Source: Chachezhania antarctica
GTDB lineage: Bacteria > Pseudomonadota > Alphaproteobacteria > Rhodobacterales > Rhodobacteraceae
NCBI RefSeq assembly: GCF_003646465.1
Contig: NZ_QZEX01000002.1
Span: 434,001 to 498,000 of the forward strand
Length of the DNA stretch: 64,000 nt
Direction of reading: 5' to 3'
Under the pieces are notes generated by a model. That model was not told the DNA's origin, made no database searches, and saw only the letters and a program-made list of their open reading frames with translations. Each line of letters opens with the position of its first letter. Position 1 is the first letter of the stretch. A program made the position numbers and the translations under genes. Below are positions 25,470 to 34,689 of the stretch, one piece after another.

Positions 25470-26450
25470 GTGGAAAGGAGAAAACATGAAATTGAGATTC
25501 GACACCTTCGATGCTTCGTCAACGCCGCTGATCATGGCAGTTTCCGAAAGGCTGGTAGCGTTATGCGTATCCGACAGTCATCAGTCAGCCGTTGCATCCG
25601 CGACCTTGAGGATCGGCTCGGAACATCATTGTTTCACCGTCATCGAAGCGGCGTGAGCCTAAACCGCGCCGGGCACCAGTTTCTGCCTCGCGCACGTCAG
25701 ACAATTCGCGGGCTTGATGAGAGCTTGTACGCGATGGCGGCACTTGGCAGATCGGAAAACGGCCGTATAAGAGTCGGCATTTATTCATCGATTGCCTCGG
25801 GCTTTCTGGCCGAATTGCTGCGCTCCTTCGGGGAGCAGCACAATCATGTGCAGATCGAATTGATCGATGGAAACCCGGAAGAACACGTCGCTGCCATTCG
25901 CGGGCTCAAACTCGACGTCGCTTTCCTAACCGGAACCCGAACCTGGCAAGATTGCGACAGCGCATTGATGTGGTCGGAAGGTGTTTTCGTTGTCCTGCCT
26001 GAACGCCATGAGTTAGCCATCCGGACAGCAGTCGACTGGCGCGAGCTTAGCGGCGAGGCTTTCATGGTCAGCGAAACAGCGCCGGGCCAAGAGATCTATG
26101 ACTATCTGGTGAGGAAGCTGGCAGAGCTCAGTTGGCACCCTGACATACATGTGCAGTCCGTAAGTCGAGATAACCTGCTGTCATTGGTTGCCATTGGGCG
26201 AGGTTTGACCGTGGTCAGCGAGGCAATGACAGTGACGACCCATCCGGGAGTGGTCTTTCGACCGATCAAGGGCGAGCGCCTTCCATTTTCTGCAATCTGG
26301 TCTCCGAATAACGACAACCCAGCGTTCAGGCGTCTTCTGAGCATGGCAAGGGCTAAGGCAGAGCTGGAAAATCGCGGGGTGATCAATGGGCATCCCTGTG
26401 GGATTGAGCAGCCCGCCTCGCCTTCGCAAACCCACGATCCGTCGCCATGA
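25470..26450 (+). CDS. LysR-family transcriptional regulator
   Basis: A 326-residue regulator with an N-terminal helix-turn-helix (LRCFVNAADHGSFRKAGSV.. QSSVSRCIRDLEDRLG) and a type-2 periplasmic-binding-like effector domain. The in-frame start is a GTG at 25470. A better site (AAAGGAG then ATG at 25486) drives a frame that is out of phase with the protein and stops at 25656, so a one-base loss in the A-run after that ATG is suspected. The C-terminal 20 or so residues overlap the convergent DUF2274 gene and look like read-through into backbone DNA. The effector and targets are unknown. Confidence 0.8.
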   Translation: MERRKHEIEIRHLRCFVNAADHGSFRKAGSVMRIRQSSVSRCIRDLEDRLGTSLFHRHRSGVSLNRAGHQFLPRARQTIRGLDESLYAMAALGRSENGRIRVGIYSSIASGFLAELLRSFGEQHNHVQIELIDGNPEEHVAAIRGLKLDVAFLTGTRTWQDCDSALMWSEGVFVVLPERHELAIRTAVDWRELSGEAFMVSETAPGQEIYDYLVRKLAELSWHPDIHVQSVSRDNLLSLVAIGRGLTVVSEAMTVTTHPGVVFRPIKGERLPFSAIWSPNNDNPAFRRLLSMARAKAELENRGVINGHPCGIEQPASPSQTHDPSP

Positions 26451-26622
26451 ACCGCTCCAGCATCGGCACGATCAGCCGGACAGGATCGGCAACAGCTTGC
26501 CCCGTCTCCCGTCCCAGCACCTCTGCATAGGCGACAAGGTCGCGATGAATGGACGCGGGCAATTCCACCGTCACTTTCACCGGCTTTTCGTCGGGCAGAG
26601 GCCCAAGCTTGAGTTTCGACAT
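26383..26622 (-). CDS. DUF2274 protein of the trb module
   Basis: A 79-residue protein (MSKLKLGPLPDEKPVKVTVELP) resembling a ribbon-helix-helix fold; the family accompanies trbI in alphaproteobacterial trb clusters. The start ATG 26622 overlaps the trbI stop (26625) closely. It is the last gene of the mating-pair operon. It may be a small regulator, but no function is established. Confidence 0.8.
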   Translation of the reverse strand: MSKLKLGPLPDEKPVKVTVELPASIHRDLVAYAEVLGRETGQAVADPVRLIVPMLERFMATDRGFAKARRAAQSHRDAH

Positions 26623-26624
26623 GA

Positions 26625-27746
26625 TCAACCTCCTGCCGGTTCGAATACGAGATCGCGGGTGACGATGATCCTGACCGGGAACCCCGGGCGGATGGTCAAT
26701 GTCGGCGCGACCTGCAACTGACGCTGCACGATCTGCTGACCGGCCTGGTTGATCGTGTCCACAGCGCCATCGCGGATCGCCTGGACCAGGCGGTCTTCGT
26801 CATCGGTGGCGAGGTCCGCGCCGATCGCGAGCAGCGTGGACAGGCCCGCCGCGCGCATCAGATCCCACCAGTGATAATCGACGCCATCTTCGAGACCGGC
26901 ATAGCCGCTCGCATCCGCCCCCGGCAGACGTTCGAGAACAATGGACCGGCCTCCGGGAAGGATCAGGCGGTTCCAGACCAACAGCACGCGGCGTTGGCCG
27001 AACGTCACGCCGTCATCGTATTGGCCGATGATGCGGGTTCCTTGTGGGATCAACAGCAGTGATCCGGTCGGGCTGTCATAGACATTCTCGGTGACCTGCG
27101 CGGTGATCTGCCCCGGGAGATCAGAGCGAATGCCGGTGATAAGCGCGGCCGGGATCACCGCTCCAGCCTGAAGGATGTACGGCGAGGCTGGCGGCTGAAT
27201 GCGATCCGATGCGACGGTCTGCCGGTCCACCGGACCGTTGAGGAAAGCCGTATGCCGACTCCCCTCGGGTTGCTCAGCACCACCCAGTCCCGGAAGGTTC
27301 ATGCCGACCCCGGCCGTCGTCGCCCTGCCAGACGCCGTCTGAAAGAAGACACCGCTCAGACGCGCGGTTTCCTCTTCTGCCCTGCGGCGCTCCGCGTCCG
27401 GATCGACGGTCGGGCCCGCAATCGGCGGAGGGCCCACGGGAATTCCCCGCTCCTGCGCGTCGAGGATCGGCCTCCCGAGGTCACCGGGCAGCGCAGGTCC
27501 CAGAACCGGTCCGGTATAGTCGGACGGCAACCCTTCCAGGCCGTCCGCGGCCGGTCGGTTGTCGATGGAGTAGAGTTCTCCCCCTCCCGGCCCTGCTTCA
27601 CGGGTCTGGAGCGCATAAATCAGCGCACCCCCGATGCCGAACAAGGCGACCGCTCCGACACCGGCCAGAACCTTGCGCGACAGCCTCGTCACGCGCGGCG
27701 GATCGGGGCGCAGACGCATCGGCGCTGCAGGATCGGTGTCACTCAT
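26625..27746 (-). CDS. trbI: TrbI (VirB10-like) conjugal transfer protein
   Basis: A 373-residue envelope-spanning scaffold of the type IV secretion channel. It has a short cytoplasmic tail, a single membrane helix (about 27-48), a proline-rich stretch and the VirB10 beta-barrel domain (LIPQGTRIIGQYDDGVTFGQ and LPGADASGYAGLEDGVDYHW). TrbI links inner- and outer-membrane rings with TrbG and TrbF. Its ATG overlaps the trbG stop by 4 bp. Confidence 0.94.
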   Translation of the reverse strand: MSDTDPAAPMRLRPDPPRVTRLSRKVLAGVGAVALFGIGGALIYALQTREAGPGGGELYSIDNRPAADGLEGLPSDYTGPVLGPALPGDLGRPILDAQERGIPVGPPPIAGPTVDPDAERRRAEEETARLSGVFFQTASGRATTAGVGMNLPGLGGAEQPEGSRHTAFLNGPVDRQTVASDRIQPPASPYILQAGAVIPAALITGIRSDLPGQITAQVTENVYDSPTGSLLLIPQGTRIIGQYDDGVTFGQRRVLLVWNRLILPGGRSIVLERLPGADASGYAGLEDGVDYHWWDLMRAAGLSTLLAIGADLATDDEDRLVQAIRDGAVDTINQAGQQIVQRQLQVAPTLTIRPGFPVRIIVTRDLVFEPAGG

Positions 27747-28771
27747 GACGCCCCTCCCCTTCGCGCATCCACCTCCGTCCGCGCATCGGCCTGCCGCTCC
27801 TCCATGCGCACGATCCGGACCACCTGCTGGCGGTCTCCTGCGCCCAACCGGAGCTCGGCGGCGCCGAAGAGGCGATCCACGATCAGAACGTTCCGGTGCA
27901 TGCGGCTGTTCACGATCTCGGGCTCCCCGTCCGAACCGAGCACGAAGAGCGGTGGCATCTCACCTTGGGCGATGCCAGCCGGGAAGACGACATAGACGCG
28001 GCGGCCGTCGTCGAAGACCGAGACCGGTCGCCAGGGCGGGCTGTCCCCCTGGATCTGCAAGCCGTAGCGATGATTGCGGGCCGCCGGCGCCGGGATGGTC
28101 GGCGCGGGCGCCACAGCCTGTCGACCGCCACGCGGCGCAGCCGGATAAGCCCAGGCGACGGACGGCATGTAGAGCGCCTCGCGCGCACGCAGCTCGATCG
28201 TGTACACCCGCCTGTCAGTGCTGATCACCAGATTGGTCGAGATATCGTCTCGCGTCGGTTTGACGAGGATGTGGACGCGAGCGGTGGACCCAGACCCGCT
28301 CTCCGTGTCGCCGATGATCCAGCGCGTGGTATCTCCCGCGGCGATCGGACCCGCGCCGGTCAGACGTTCGCCCGGCTCGAGTGCGATGTTGGTGATCTGA
28401 CCCGGTGCGGCATAGACCTGATAGAGCGCGCCTTCCGACCAGGGATAGATCTGGATCGCATTGTAATAGCCTTCCCGGCGCGGTTCGATCCGGGCGGCAG
28501 CATTGGCGTTTTCGATGCGATCAGTCGGTGTGCCTGCCACCGCTCCGCCATGCGCCACTGTCCAGACCGGCGGCGTGTGCAGGGGTCGAGGACGTTCCTC
28601 GGCAGCCGAGGCGGGCGGAGTGGGTAGCGGCGGCACGGACTCGTCGTAGCTGAATTCCGGCACCCGGTTGCTGGCACATCCCGCCAGCACGGATGCGGAT
28701 AGCAGGAGGGCCACCAACGTCGGCGTCCTGACGCTCGAAGACCTGATTGCACGAACATGCGTTTCAGTCAT
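27743..28771 (-). CDS. trbG: TrbG (VirB9-like) conjugal transfer protein
   Basis: A 342-residue outer-ring protein of the transfer channel. It starts with a lipoprotein-type signal (SASVLAGC), so unlike many VirB9 proteins it appears lipid-anchored. The C-terminal VirB9 beta-sandwich carries conserved stretches such as RVYTIELRAREALYMPSVAW and PPLFVLGSDGEPEIVNSRM. It overlaps its neighbours trbF and trbI by 4 bp each. Confidence 0.93.
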   Translation of the reverse strand: MTETHVRAIRSSSVRTPTLVALLLSASVLAGCASNRVPEFSYDESVPPLPTPPASAAEERPRPLHTPPVWTVAHGGAVAGTPTDRIENANAAARIEPRREGYYNAIQIYPWSEGALYQVYAAPGQITNIALEPGERLTGAGPIAAGDTTRWIIGDTESGSGSTARVHILVKPTRDDISTNLVISTDRRVYTIELRAREALYMPSVAWAYPAAPRGGRQAVAPAPTIPAPAARNHRYGLQIQGDSPPWRPVSVFDDGRRVYVVFPAGIAQGEMPPLFVLGSDGEPEIVNSRMHRNVLIVDRLFGAAELRLGAGDRQQVVRIVRMEERQADARTEVDARRGGAS

Positions 28772-29457
28772 TGGCTCATCTCCCGCGACCAGGAGATCGC
28801 ATTGACATAGATTCCGAGGGGGTTGGCGCGCAGACGCTCGGCGCTGCGCGGGGTCTGGATCACGACGGTCAGGATCGCGGTCCAGCGCTCGGTCGTGGAA
28901 AGCTGACCGTTCTCGTAGTGGCGCTCGGTCCAGGCGACGCGGAACGATCCCGGCGAGGCCCGGATGACCGAGGACACCTCGACTGCGATCTGTTGGCGAC
29001 CGACGCGGGTGAACGGGTCGTTGGCGCGGGCGAAGTCGTTGAGCGCAGCCGCGCCACGATCCGTGGTGAACTCATAGGCGCGCAGCCAGTTCTGCCGCAC
29101 AATGATCGGGTCGGCAGGGATGGAACGAACCTGCTCGATGAAGCGACCAAGATGGAAAGCGATCTGCGGATCGGTGGGCTCGTAATCGGCGGAGGCCGGA
29201 GCGACAGCCTGGGCCTCGCCGAGCGCGTCGACCTGAACGACCCAGGGCACGACGGTGCCACGCGCGGAGTGCCAGACCAGGGCGCCGGCAAAACCCGCCG
29301 CCAGGATCAGGCTGCCGAAGGCCATGTAGCGCCAGTTGCGGGCCTGAACGCGGGCGGAGCCGATGCGCTCGTCCCAGACCTGCGCAGCCTTCTGATAGGG
29401 CGTCTCTGGTTGAGGTGTCTTGCCATAATGCGTGGCGGAACGCCTGAAGAGGTTCAT
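28768..29457 (-). CDS. trbF: TrbF (VirB8-like) conjugal transfer protein
   Basis: A 229-residue bitopic inner-membrane protein. One helix (about 46-66) follows an N-terminal cytoplasmic part, and the rest is a VirB8-like NTF2-fold domain (SFRVAWTERHYENGQLSTTE). VirB8-type proteins nucleate the channel. Starts and stops overlap with trbL and trbG (ATGA). Confidence 0.93.
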   Translation of the reverse strand: MNLFRRSATHYGKTPQPETPYQKAAQVWDERIGSARVQARNWRYMAFGSLILAAGFAGALVWHSARGTVVPWVVQVDALGEAQAVAPASADYEPTDPQIAFHLGRFIEQVRSIPADPIIVRQNWLRAYEFTTDRGAAALNDFARANDPFTRVGRQQIAVEVSSVIRASPGSFRVAWTERHYENGQLSTTERWTAILTVVIQTPRSAERLRANPLGIYVNAISWSREMSQ

Positions 29458-30803
29458 GAGCGATCCCTTTCGGAGAGATTGACGGAGGAGCCCGAGCCGT
29501 GGCTGTCGCCCGACCGGACGGCATGGGCCGCAGCGCGCACGCCATGGCTCACGGCCTGGCTATGACGCATGCGCTTCGCCCAGGCTGGCGGGCCATCGGA
29601 AGCGGACGGGCCGGAAGAAGGCTCGGGCACCGCTCCGCCGACCGTGCCCATCGAGGTGGTTCCGCCCGTCGCCGCAACACCGCCCTTGACGCCCTCGGCG
29701 TAGCTGGACTGGATGCCGCCAGCCGCGCGAGAGGACGCCTTCTTGAGCGGTGATGCCGCGGTAGCGGCCCCGGCGCGCGCTACACCGGCCATCCCGCCGG
29801 CGAGACCTCCTCCGCCGATCGAGCCGAGCGTGTAGGCGCTCGAGGCAGCGCCCGCCGCGGCCGCGCCGCCGCGTGCGAGGGCGGCGCCTCCGGAGAGTAC
29901 TGATCCGGCTCCGCGTGCTGCAAGCATGCTCGCCCCTCCGACCCCGATCGCAGCGCCACCAACGGCAAGGCCGGTGCCTATGGCGGCACCCGCGCTGAGT
30001 TGCGGCCCGCCGGACACCAGACCTGAGGCGATGCCCGGGCCGAATATTCCGAGGCCCAGCAGAGACAGGGCGGCCAGAACAATTGCCATGGCATCATCGA
30101 TGGTCGGCGTCACGCCGCCGAAGCCAGCGGTGAACTGGCCGAAGAGCGTCGATCCAATGCCGATGATCACGGCGAGGACGAGAACCTTGATGCCGGAAGA
30201 GATGACGTTGCCCAGCACGCGCTCGGCCATGAAGGCGGTCTTGCCGAAGAGGCCGAAGGGGATCAGCACGAAGCCCGCGAGGGTCGTGAGCTTGAACTCG
30301 ATCAGAGTGACGAAGAGCTGTACCGCGAGGATGAAGAAGGCGAGGATCACCAGCGCCCAGGCGAAGAACAGGCAGAGAATCTGGACGAGGTTCTCGAAGA
30401 CCGCGACCCAGCCCATCAGATCGGAGATGCTCTCGAGCAGCGGCCGCCCCGCCTCGAGCCCGGTCTGGGCGACGCGGCCGGGGCGCAGAAGATCGGCGGC
30501 GGAAAACCCGGTGCCCGAGGCCATCAGACCGAGGCCCGCGAAGCTCTCGAAGACGATGCGGGCAAGGTTGTTCCAGTTGGAGATGATATAGGCGAAGACC
30601 CCGACGAAGAGCGTCTTCTTCACCAGCCGGGCGATGATGTCGTCATCGGCGCCCCAGGCCCAGAACAGCGCCGCCAGCGTCACGTCGATGACGATCAGCG
30701 TGGTGGCGATGAAGGCCACCTCACCCCCGAGCAGCCCAAACCCGCTGTCGATGTAGCTGGTGAAGATGCCCAGAAAGTTGTCGATGACGCCGGTTCCACC
30801 CAT
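29454..30803 (-). CDS. trbL: TrbL (VirB6-like) conjugal transfer protein
   Basis: A 449-residue polytopic inner-membrane protein. The N-terminal two thirds hold about six helices (for example FIATTLIVIDVTLAALFWAW and FFAWALVILAFFILAVQLFV). The last third is a long Gly/Ala/Ser-rich tail, usual for TrbL. It would form the DNA-conducting part of the channel. It follows the trbK-like gene by 3 bp. Confidence 0.93.
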   Translation of the reverse strand: MGGTGVIDNFLGIFTSYIDSGFGLLGGEVAFIATTLIVIDVTLAALFWAWGADDDIIARLVKKTLFVGVFAYIISNWNNLARIVFESFAGLGLMASGTGFSAADLLRPGRVAQTGLEAGRPLLESISDLMGWVAVFENLVQILCLFFAWALVILAFFILAVQLFVTLIEFKLTTLAGFVLIPFGLFGKTAFMAERVLGNVISSGIKVLVLAVIIGIGSTLFGQFTAGFGGVTPTIDDAMAIVLAALSLLGLGIFGPGIASGLVSGGPQLSAGAAIGTGLAVGGAAIGVGGASMLAARGAGSVLSGGAALARGGAAAAGAASSAYTLGSIGGGGLAGGMAGVARAGAATAASPLKKASSRAAGGIQSSYAEGVKGGVAATGGTTSMGTVGGAVPEPSSGPSASDGPPAWAKRMRHSQAVSHGVRAAAHAVRSGDSHGSGSSVNLSERDRS

Positions 30804-30806
30804 GGC

Positions 30807-31094
30807 TCACTGATCTCCCGGACGCTGCGGCGCTTCAGATGCAGGCGTCCGACCGAAGAACCGGTCACGGCTCTCGGCCCAGGCGGCTAGGCAATCGGCA
30901 TCGCGGGAAGCGGCCTCGCCACGCTGCTGGCACCGGCGCAGGGTCGCGCGGAGGGGATCGGCAGACGGCTGGAGCGCGGGCGCGGTGCTGGCCGGCACGG
31001 GAGCTTCCTCGCGCGTCATCTCGATCACTGTGGCGGTGATCGCGATCGCCACGAACGCGATGGCCGCGATCCGGGCCAGCACCTTCCCCTCCAT
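30807..31094 (-). CDS. TrbK-like putative entry-exclusion protein
   Basis: A 95-residue protein with an N-terminal helix (about 5-24) and a C-terminal segment RRCQQRGEAASRDADCLAAW with two cysteines, as in the alternative TrbK family found between trbJ and trbL. TrbK proteins reduce uptake of the same element by a host that already has it. The assignment rests on position and this cysteine segment. Confidence 0.8.
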   Translation of the reverse strand: MEGKVLARIAAIAFVAIAITATVIEMTREEAPVPASTAPALQPSADPLRATLRRCQQRGEAASRDADCLAAWAESRDRFFGRTPASEAPQRPGDQ

Positions 31095-31111
31095 CGTCGC
31101 CCCTCCCGGCC

Positions 31112-31894
31112 TCAGTTAAACATTTGCGCGTTGCCGGGCTGGTAGCCCGCGCCCGGTGTCAGGAAGCGCTCGCGCTGGATGCGGCCCTGTTCCGCAGCGG
31201 TGGCGCGCTCGGCCTCGGTCAGCGCGTTGGCGCGGCCGTTTGCCGAGATCACCGCGATCAGATCCGAGAGCTGCTGCGATTGCAGTGCGAGGAGCTGGTT
31301 GCCCGCCTGTGTGGCCTGCAGAGCACCGACCGCGTTCTGGCTCTGCCCCACGAGCGCGGACATCTCGGCGCGGTTGGCATCGATATTGCCGACGACACCG
31401 GCCTGCACGCGCATCGCATCCTGCAGGCCACCGACGGTGTTCTCCCAACGGGACCGGGCCTCGGCGATCAGCTGCTGGTCGGTCGCGGTCAGGGAGAGGT
31501 TGCCATAGTCCTGCTGGAACATCTGGTCGATGCTCTGCACATCGAAGGCGATGTTCTGCGCCTGCGCCAGGAGTTGTTGCGTGCGGCTGACGTTCTGCTG
31601 GATCTGCTGGAGCGCGGAATACGGCAGGTTGGCGAGATTGCGCGCCTGGTTGATCAGCATCTGCGCTTCGTTCTGGAGCTGTGCGATCTGGTTGTTGATC
31701 TGCTCCAGAGCCCGCGCCGCGGTCAGGAGGTTTTCCGCGTGGTTGGTCGGGTCATAGACGATGAACGGACCGCCGCCGATGCCGAAGAGCGCATGCGCGG
31801 GCGGCGCTGCGATGGGCGACATGGCCATGGGCATCGCCAGCGCGAGGGCGAGCAGCGACGGGCCGGCGAACAGGTGCGTAATCTTGCGAGTCAT
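31112..31894 (-). CDS. trbJ: TrbJ (VirB5-like) conjugal transfer protein
   Basis: A 260-residue exported protein with signal peptide (about 1-34, ending in AHA) and a long, Gln/Asn-rich helical body (LEQINNQIAQLQNEAQML, IQQNVSRTQQLLAQAQNI) as in VirB5/TrbJ pilus-tip proteins. The start is ATG 31894, overlapping the trbE stop; the frame open to 32038 lies inside trbE and is not used. Confidence 0.92.
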   Translation of the reverse strand: MTRKITHLFAGPSLLALALAMPMAMSPIAAPPAHALFGIGGGPFIVYDPTNHAENLLTAARALEQINNQIAQLQNEAQMLINQARNLANLPYSALQQIQQNVSRTQQLLAQAQNIAFDVQSIDQMFQQDYGNLSLTATDQQLIAEARSRWENTVGGLQDAMRVQAGVVGNIDANRAEMSALVGQSQNAVGALQATQAGNQLLALQSQQLSDLIAVISANGRANALTEAERATAAEQGRIQRERFLTPGAGYQPGNAQMFN

Positions 31895-34401
31895 GATGTG
31901 ATCTCCTCTTCTTTCAGGACAGGTTCGGCGTCCTCGACAGCGATGGTGGCCGAAGAGGCCGCGTCTGCGTCGAGGGCGAGATTGGTGAGATCGGGGATCA
32001 GCTCGGCGGCCCAATCCAGGTCGTGCGCCTTCAGCCAAGCGACGAGGAAGCCGTCTCGGCCGTGCCCGGCGCAGATCTCGGCAATCAGCGCCTGATCCGA
32101 TTTGGACGATGCCGCGCAGAGGGCCAGACCGACATCGCTGAGACCCAGCTCGAACAGCCGGTTGCCGCGCCGCGACTGGCAGTAGTAGTCGCGTTTGGGC
32201 GTGGCCCGCGCGAGGATCTCGATCTGCCGGTCATTGAGGCCGAAGCGGCGATAGATCGCGGTGATCTGCGGCTCGATGGCCCGCTCGTTGGGCAACAGTA
32301 GCCGTGTCGGGCAGCTTTCGATGATCGCAGGCGCGATGGCGCTGCCGTCGATGTCGCTGAGGCTCTGCGTCGCGAAGATCACCGAAGCATTCTTCTTCCT
32401 CAGCGTCTTCAGCCATTCGCGGAGCTGCTCCGCGAAGGCATCGTCATCGAGCGCGAGCCAGCCCTCGTCGATGATGAGCAGCGTGGGGCGTCCATCGAGC
32501 CGATCACCGATCCGGTGGAACAGGTAAGAGAGGACGGCGGGCGCCGCGCCGGTTCCCACCAACCCCTCGATCTCGAAGGCCTGCACATCTGCCGAACCCA
32601 GCTGTTCGGTCTCGGCATCGAGTAGCCGGCCATAGGGTCCACCCACGCAGTATGCGCGGAGCGCCTGCTTCAGGTCGTTGGACTGCAGCAGGACCGCGAG
32701 GCCGGTCATGGTCCGCTCGCCGACAGGAGCTGAGGCCAGCGAGGTCAGCGCCGTCCAGATATGTTCCTTCACATCCGGGGTGATCTGGATGTTCTCGCGC
32801 GTGAGGATCGCGACAATCCAGTCAGCCGCCCAGGCGCGCTCGGAGGTCTCGTGGATACAGGCCAGCGGCTGTAGCGAGACGGAGGTGTCGGCCGCGTCGG
32901 TCAGCTCTCCGCCGAGGTCATGCCAGTCGCCGCCCATGGCGAGCGCGGCGGCGCGGATCGAGCCACCGAAGTCGAAGGCGAAGATCTGGCTGCGCGGATA
33001 CCGGCGGAACTGAAGCGCCATCAGCGCCAGCAGCACGGACTTGCCCGCCCCGGTCGGGCCGACGACGAGGGTGTGACCAACATCCCCGACATGAAGAGAA
33101 AACCGGAACGGGGTGGAGCCTTCGGTCCTGGCGTAGAGCAATGGAGCGTCGCCGAAATGCTCATCCTGCGCCTCGCCCGCCCAGACCGCCGAGAGCGGGA
33201 TCATATGGGCGAGATTCAATGTGCTGATCGGTGGCTGGCGGACATTGGCATAGGCATGTCCGGGCAAACTTCCGAGCCAGGCATCGACGGCGTTGACCGT
33301 CTCGACCATGACGCTGAAATCGCGGGACTGGACGATCTTCTCGACCAGCCTGAGCTTCTCGTCAGCGCGGCGGACATCCTCGTCCCAAACCACGATCGTC
33401 GCGGTGACGTAGGCCATGCCTGCCACATCCGCGCCGAGTTCCTGCAAGGCCATGTCCGCGTCAGCGGCCTTGTTCGCCGCGTCTGTATCGACCAGCGCGG
33501 ATTGCTCGTTGGTCATCACCTCCTTGAGGATCGCGGCGATACTCTTGCGTTTGGCAAACCACTGACGGCGTATCCGGGTCAGCAGCTTCGTCGCATCCAG
33601 CTTGTCCATGAGGATGGCCCGGGTCGACCAGCGATAGGGAAAGGCCAGCCGGTTCAACTCGTCGAGCAGGCCCGGGGTCGTGGCGCCGGGAAAGCCTGTG
33701 ATCGTCAGGACGCGGAGATGCTGATTGCCCAGGCGCGGCTCCAGCCCGCCGGCCAGCGGCTGGTCGGGCAAGAGCGCGTCGAGATAGACCGGCACCTCGG
33801 GCACGCGCACGCGGTGCCGGTTGGTCGAAATCGTCGAATGCAGGTAGGTCAGCGTAGCCGCGTCATCGAGCCAATGGCAGTCCGGCATGAAGCCATCGAG
33901 CAGTGCCAGCACACGATCCGTTCGATCGATGAAGCTGCGCACCTGTTCCCAGGGATTCACACCCGAGGTTTCGCGTCCCTCGTAGAGCCAGGACTCCGAA
34001 CGCGCCGCGTCCTCGGCAGGCGGAAGCCAGAGGAGGGTCAGGAAATAGCCGGAAACGAAGTGGCTCCCCTTCTCCTCGAATTCGGCCTTGCGCTCGGCAT
34101 CGACCAGCGCCGATGCCGCATCCGGAAAGATGCTCACCGGATAGGTCGCGGCCTCAGAGCGCTGTGCTTCCACGAAGATCGCCCACCCGGAACCGAGGCG
34201 ACGGAAAGCGTTGTTCAGCCGTCCCGCCACCGCGACCAGTTCGGCCGCGACGGCGCTGTCGAGATCGGGCCCCCGAAACTTCGCCGTCCTCTGGAACGAG
34301 CCGTCCTTGTTGAGGACCACGCCCTCCCCGACCAGCGCCACCCAGGGCAGGTAGTCGGCAAGGCGCGACGCGGTGCGGCGGTATTCAGCAAGATTCATCA
34401 T
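31891..34401 (-). CDS. trbE: TrbE (VirB4-like) conjugation ATPase
   Basis: An 836-residue cytoplasmic ATPase that powers pilus assembly and transfer. The CagE/VirB4 N-terminal domain is followed by Walker A GPTGAGKS (about 448-455) and Walker B LLIIDEGWLALDD. Length and order are normal for TrbE. It lies between trbD (6-bp gap) and trbJ (overlap). Confidence 0.95.
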   Translation of the reverse strand: MMNLAEYRRTASRLADYLPWVALVGEGVVLNKDGSFQRTAKFRGPDLDSAVAAELVAVAGRLNNAFRRLGSGWAIFVEAQRSEAATYPVSIFPDAASALVDAERKAEFEEKGSHFVSGYFLTLLWLPPAEDAARSESWLYEGRETSGVNPWEQVRSFIDRTDRVLALLDGFMPDCHWLDDAATLTYLHSTISTNRHRVRVPEVPVYLDALLPDQPLAGGLEPRLGNQHLRVLTITGFPGATTPGLLDELNRLAFPYRWSTRAILMDKLDATKLLTRIRRQWFAKRKSIAAILKEVMTNEQSALVDTDAANKAADADMALQELGADVAGMAYVTATIVVWDEDVRRADEKLRLVEKIVQSRDFSVMVETVNAVDAWLGSLPGHAYANVRQPPISTLNLAHMIPLSAVWAGEAQDEHFGDAPLLYARTEGSTPFRFSLHVGDVGHTLVVGPTGAGKSVLLALMALQFRRYPRSQIFAFDFGGSIRAAALAMGGDWHDLGGELTDAADTSVSLQPLACIHETSERAWAADWIVAILTRENIQITPDVKEHIWTALTSLASAPVGERTMTGLAVLLQSNDLKQALRAYCVGGPYGRLLDAETEQLGSADVQAFEIEGLVGTGAAPAVLSYLFHRIGDRLDGRPTLLIIDEGWLALDDDAFAEQLREWLKTLRKKNASVIFATQSLSDIDGSAIAPAIIESCPTRLLLPNERAIEPQITAIYRRFGLNDRQIEILARATPKRDYYCQSRRGNRLFELGLSDVGLALCAASSKSDQALIAEICAGHGRDGFLVAWLKAHDLDWAAELIPDLTNLALDADAASSATIAVEDAEPVLKEEEITS

Positions 34402-34407
34402 GGGGGT

Positions 34408-34689
34408 TCACACCGAGAGATGACCGGGAATGCGCAAATGGCGGCGCGCGACATCGACGAAGAGCGGATCGCGCCTGGCCGCCCAGACAGCTGCGATGTG
34501 GCCAACTGCCCAGATCAGGATCCCGACCAGCCAGAGCTGAAGCCCAAGGCCGACCGCACCGGCGAGCGTGCCGTTCAGGATCGCGACCGAGCGCGGTGCG
34601 CCGCCGAGCAGGATCGGCTCGTTCAGCGCGCGGTGGACCGGAACGCTGAACCCCGGAACTGCGTCGAGGGCCTCGAAACTCACCGCCAT
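34408..34689 (-). CDS. trbD: TrbD (VirB3-like) conjugal transfer protein
   Basis: A 93-residue protein with a hydrophobic middle (LAGAVGLGLQLWLVGILIWA) and the VirB3-type N-terminus (VPVHRALNEPILLGGAPR). It associates with the VirB4 ATPase in the inner membrane. The start ATG 34689 shares one base with the trbC stop; the much longer open frame to 35112 is a shadow of trbC. Confidence 0.9.
   Translation of the reverse strand: MAVSFEALDAVPGFSVPVHRALNEPILLGGAPRSVAILNGTLAGAVGLGLQLWLVGILIWAVGHIAAVWAARRDPLFVDVARRHLRIPGHLSV

Larger units (their letters stand above)
11164..26450. other. Metal/envelope cargo region of the element
   Basis: This block between the integrase and the trb module carries merR, a 12-gene plus-strand operon, a lipoprotein, an L,D-transpeptidase, a P1B ATPase and a LysR regulator. 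It is less uniformly GC-rich than the backbone. Its right border overlaps the 3' end of the DUF2274 gene by 68 bp, which marks the junction with the conjugation backbone. Confidence 0.7.
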
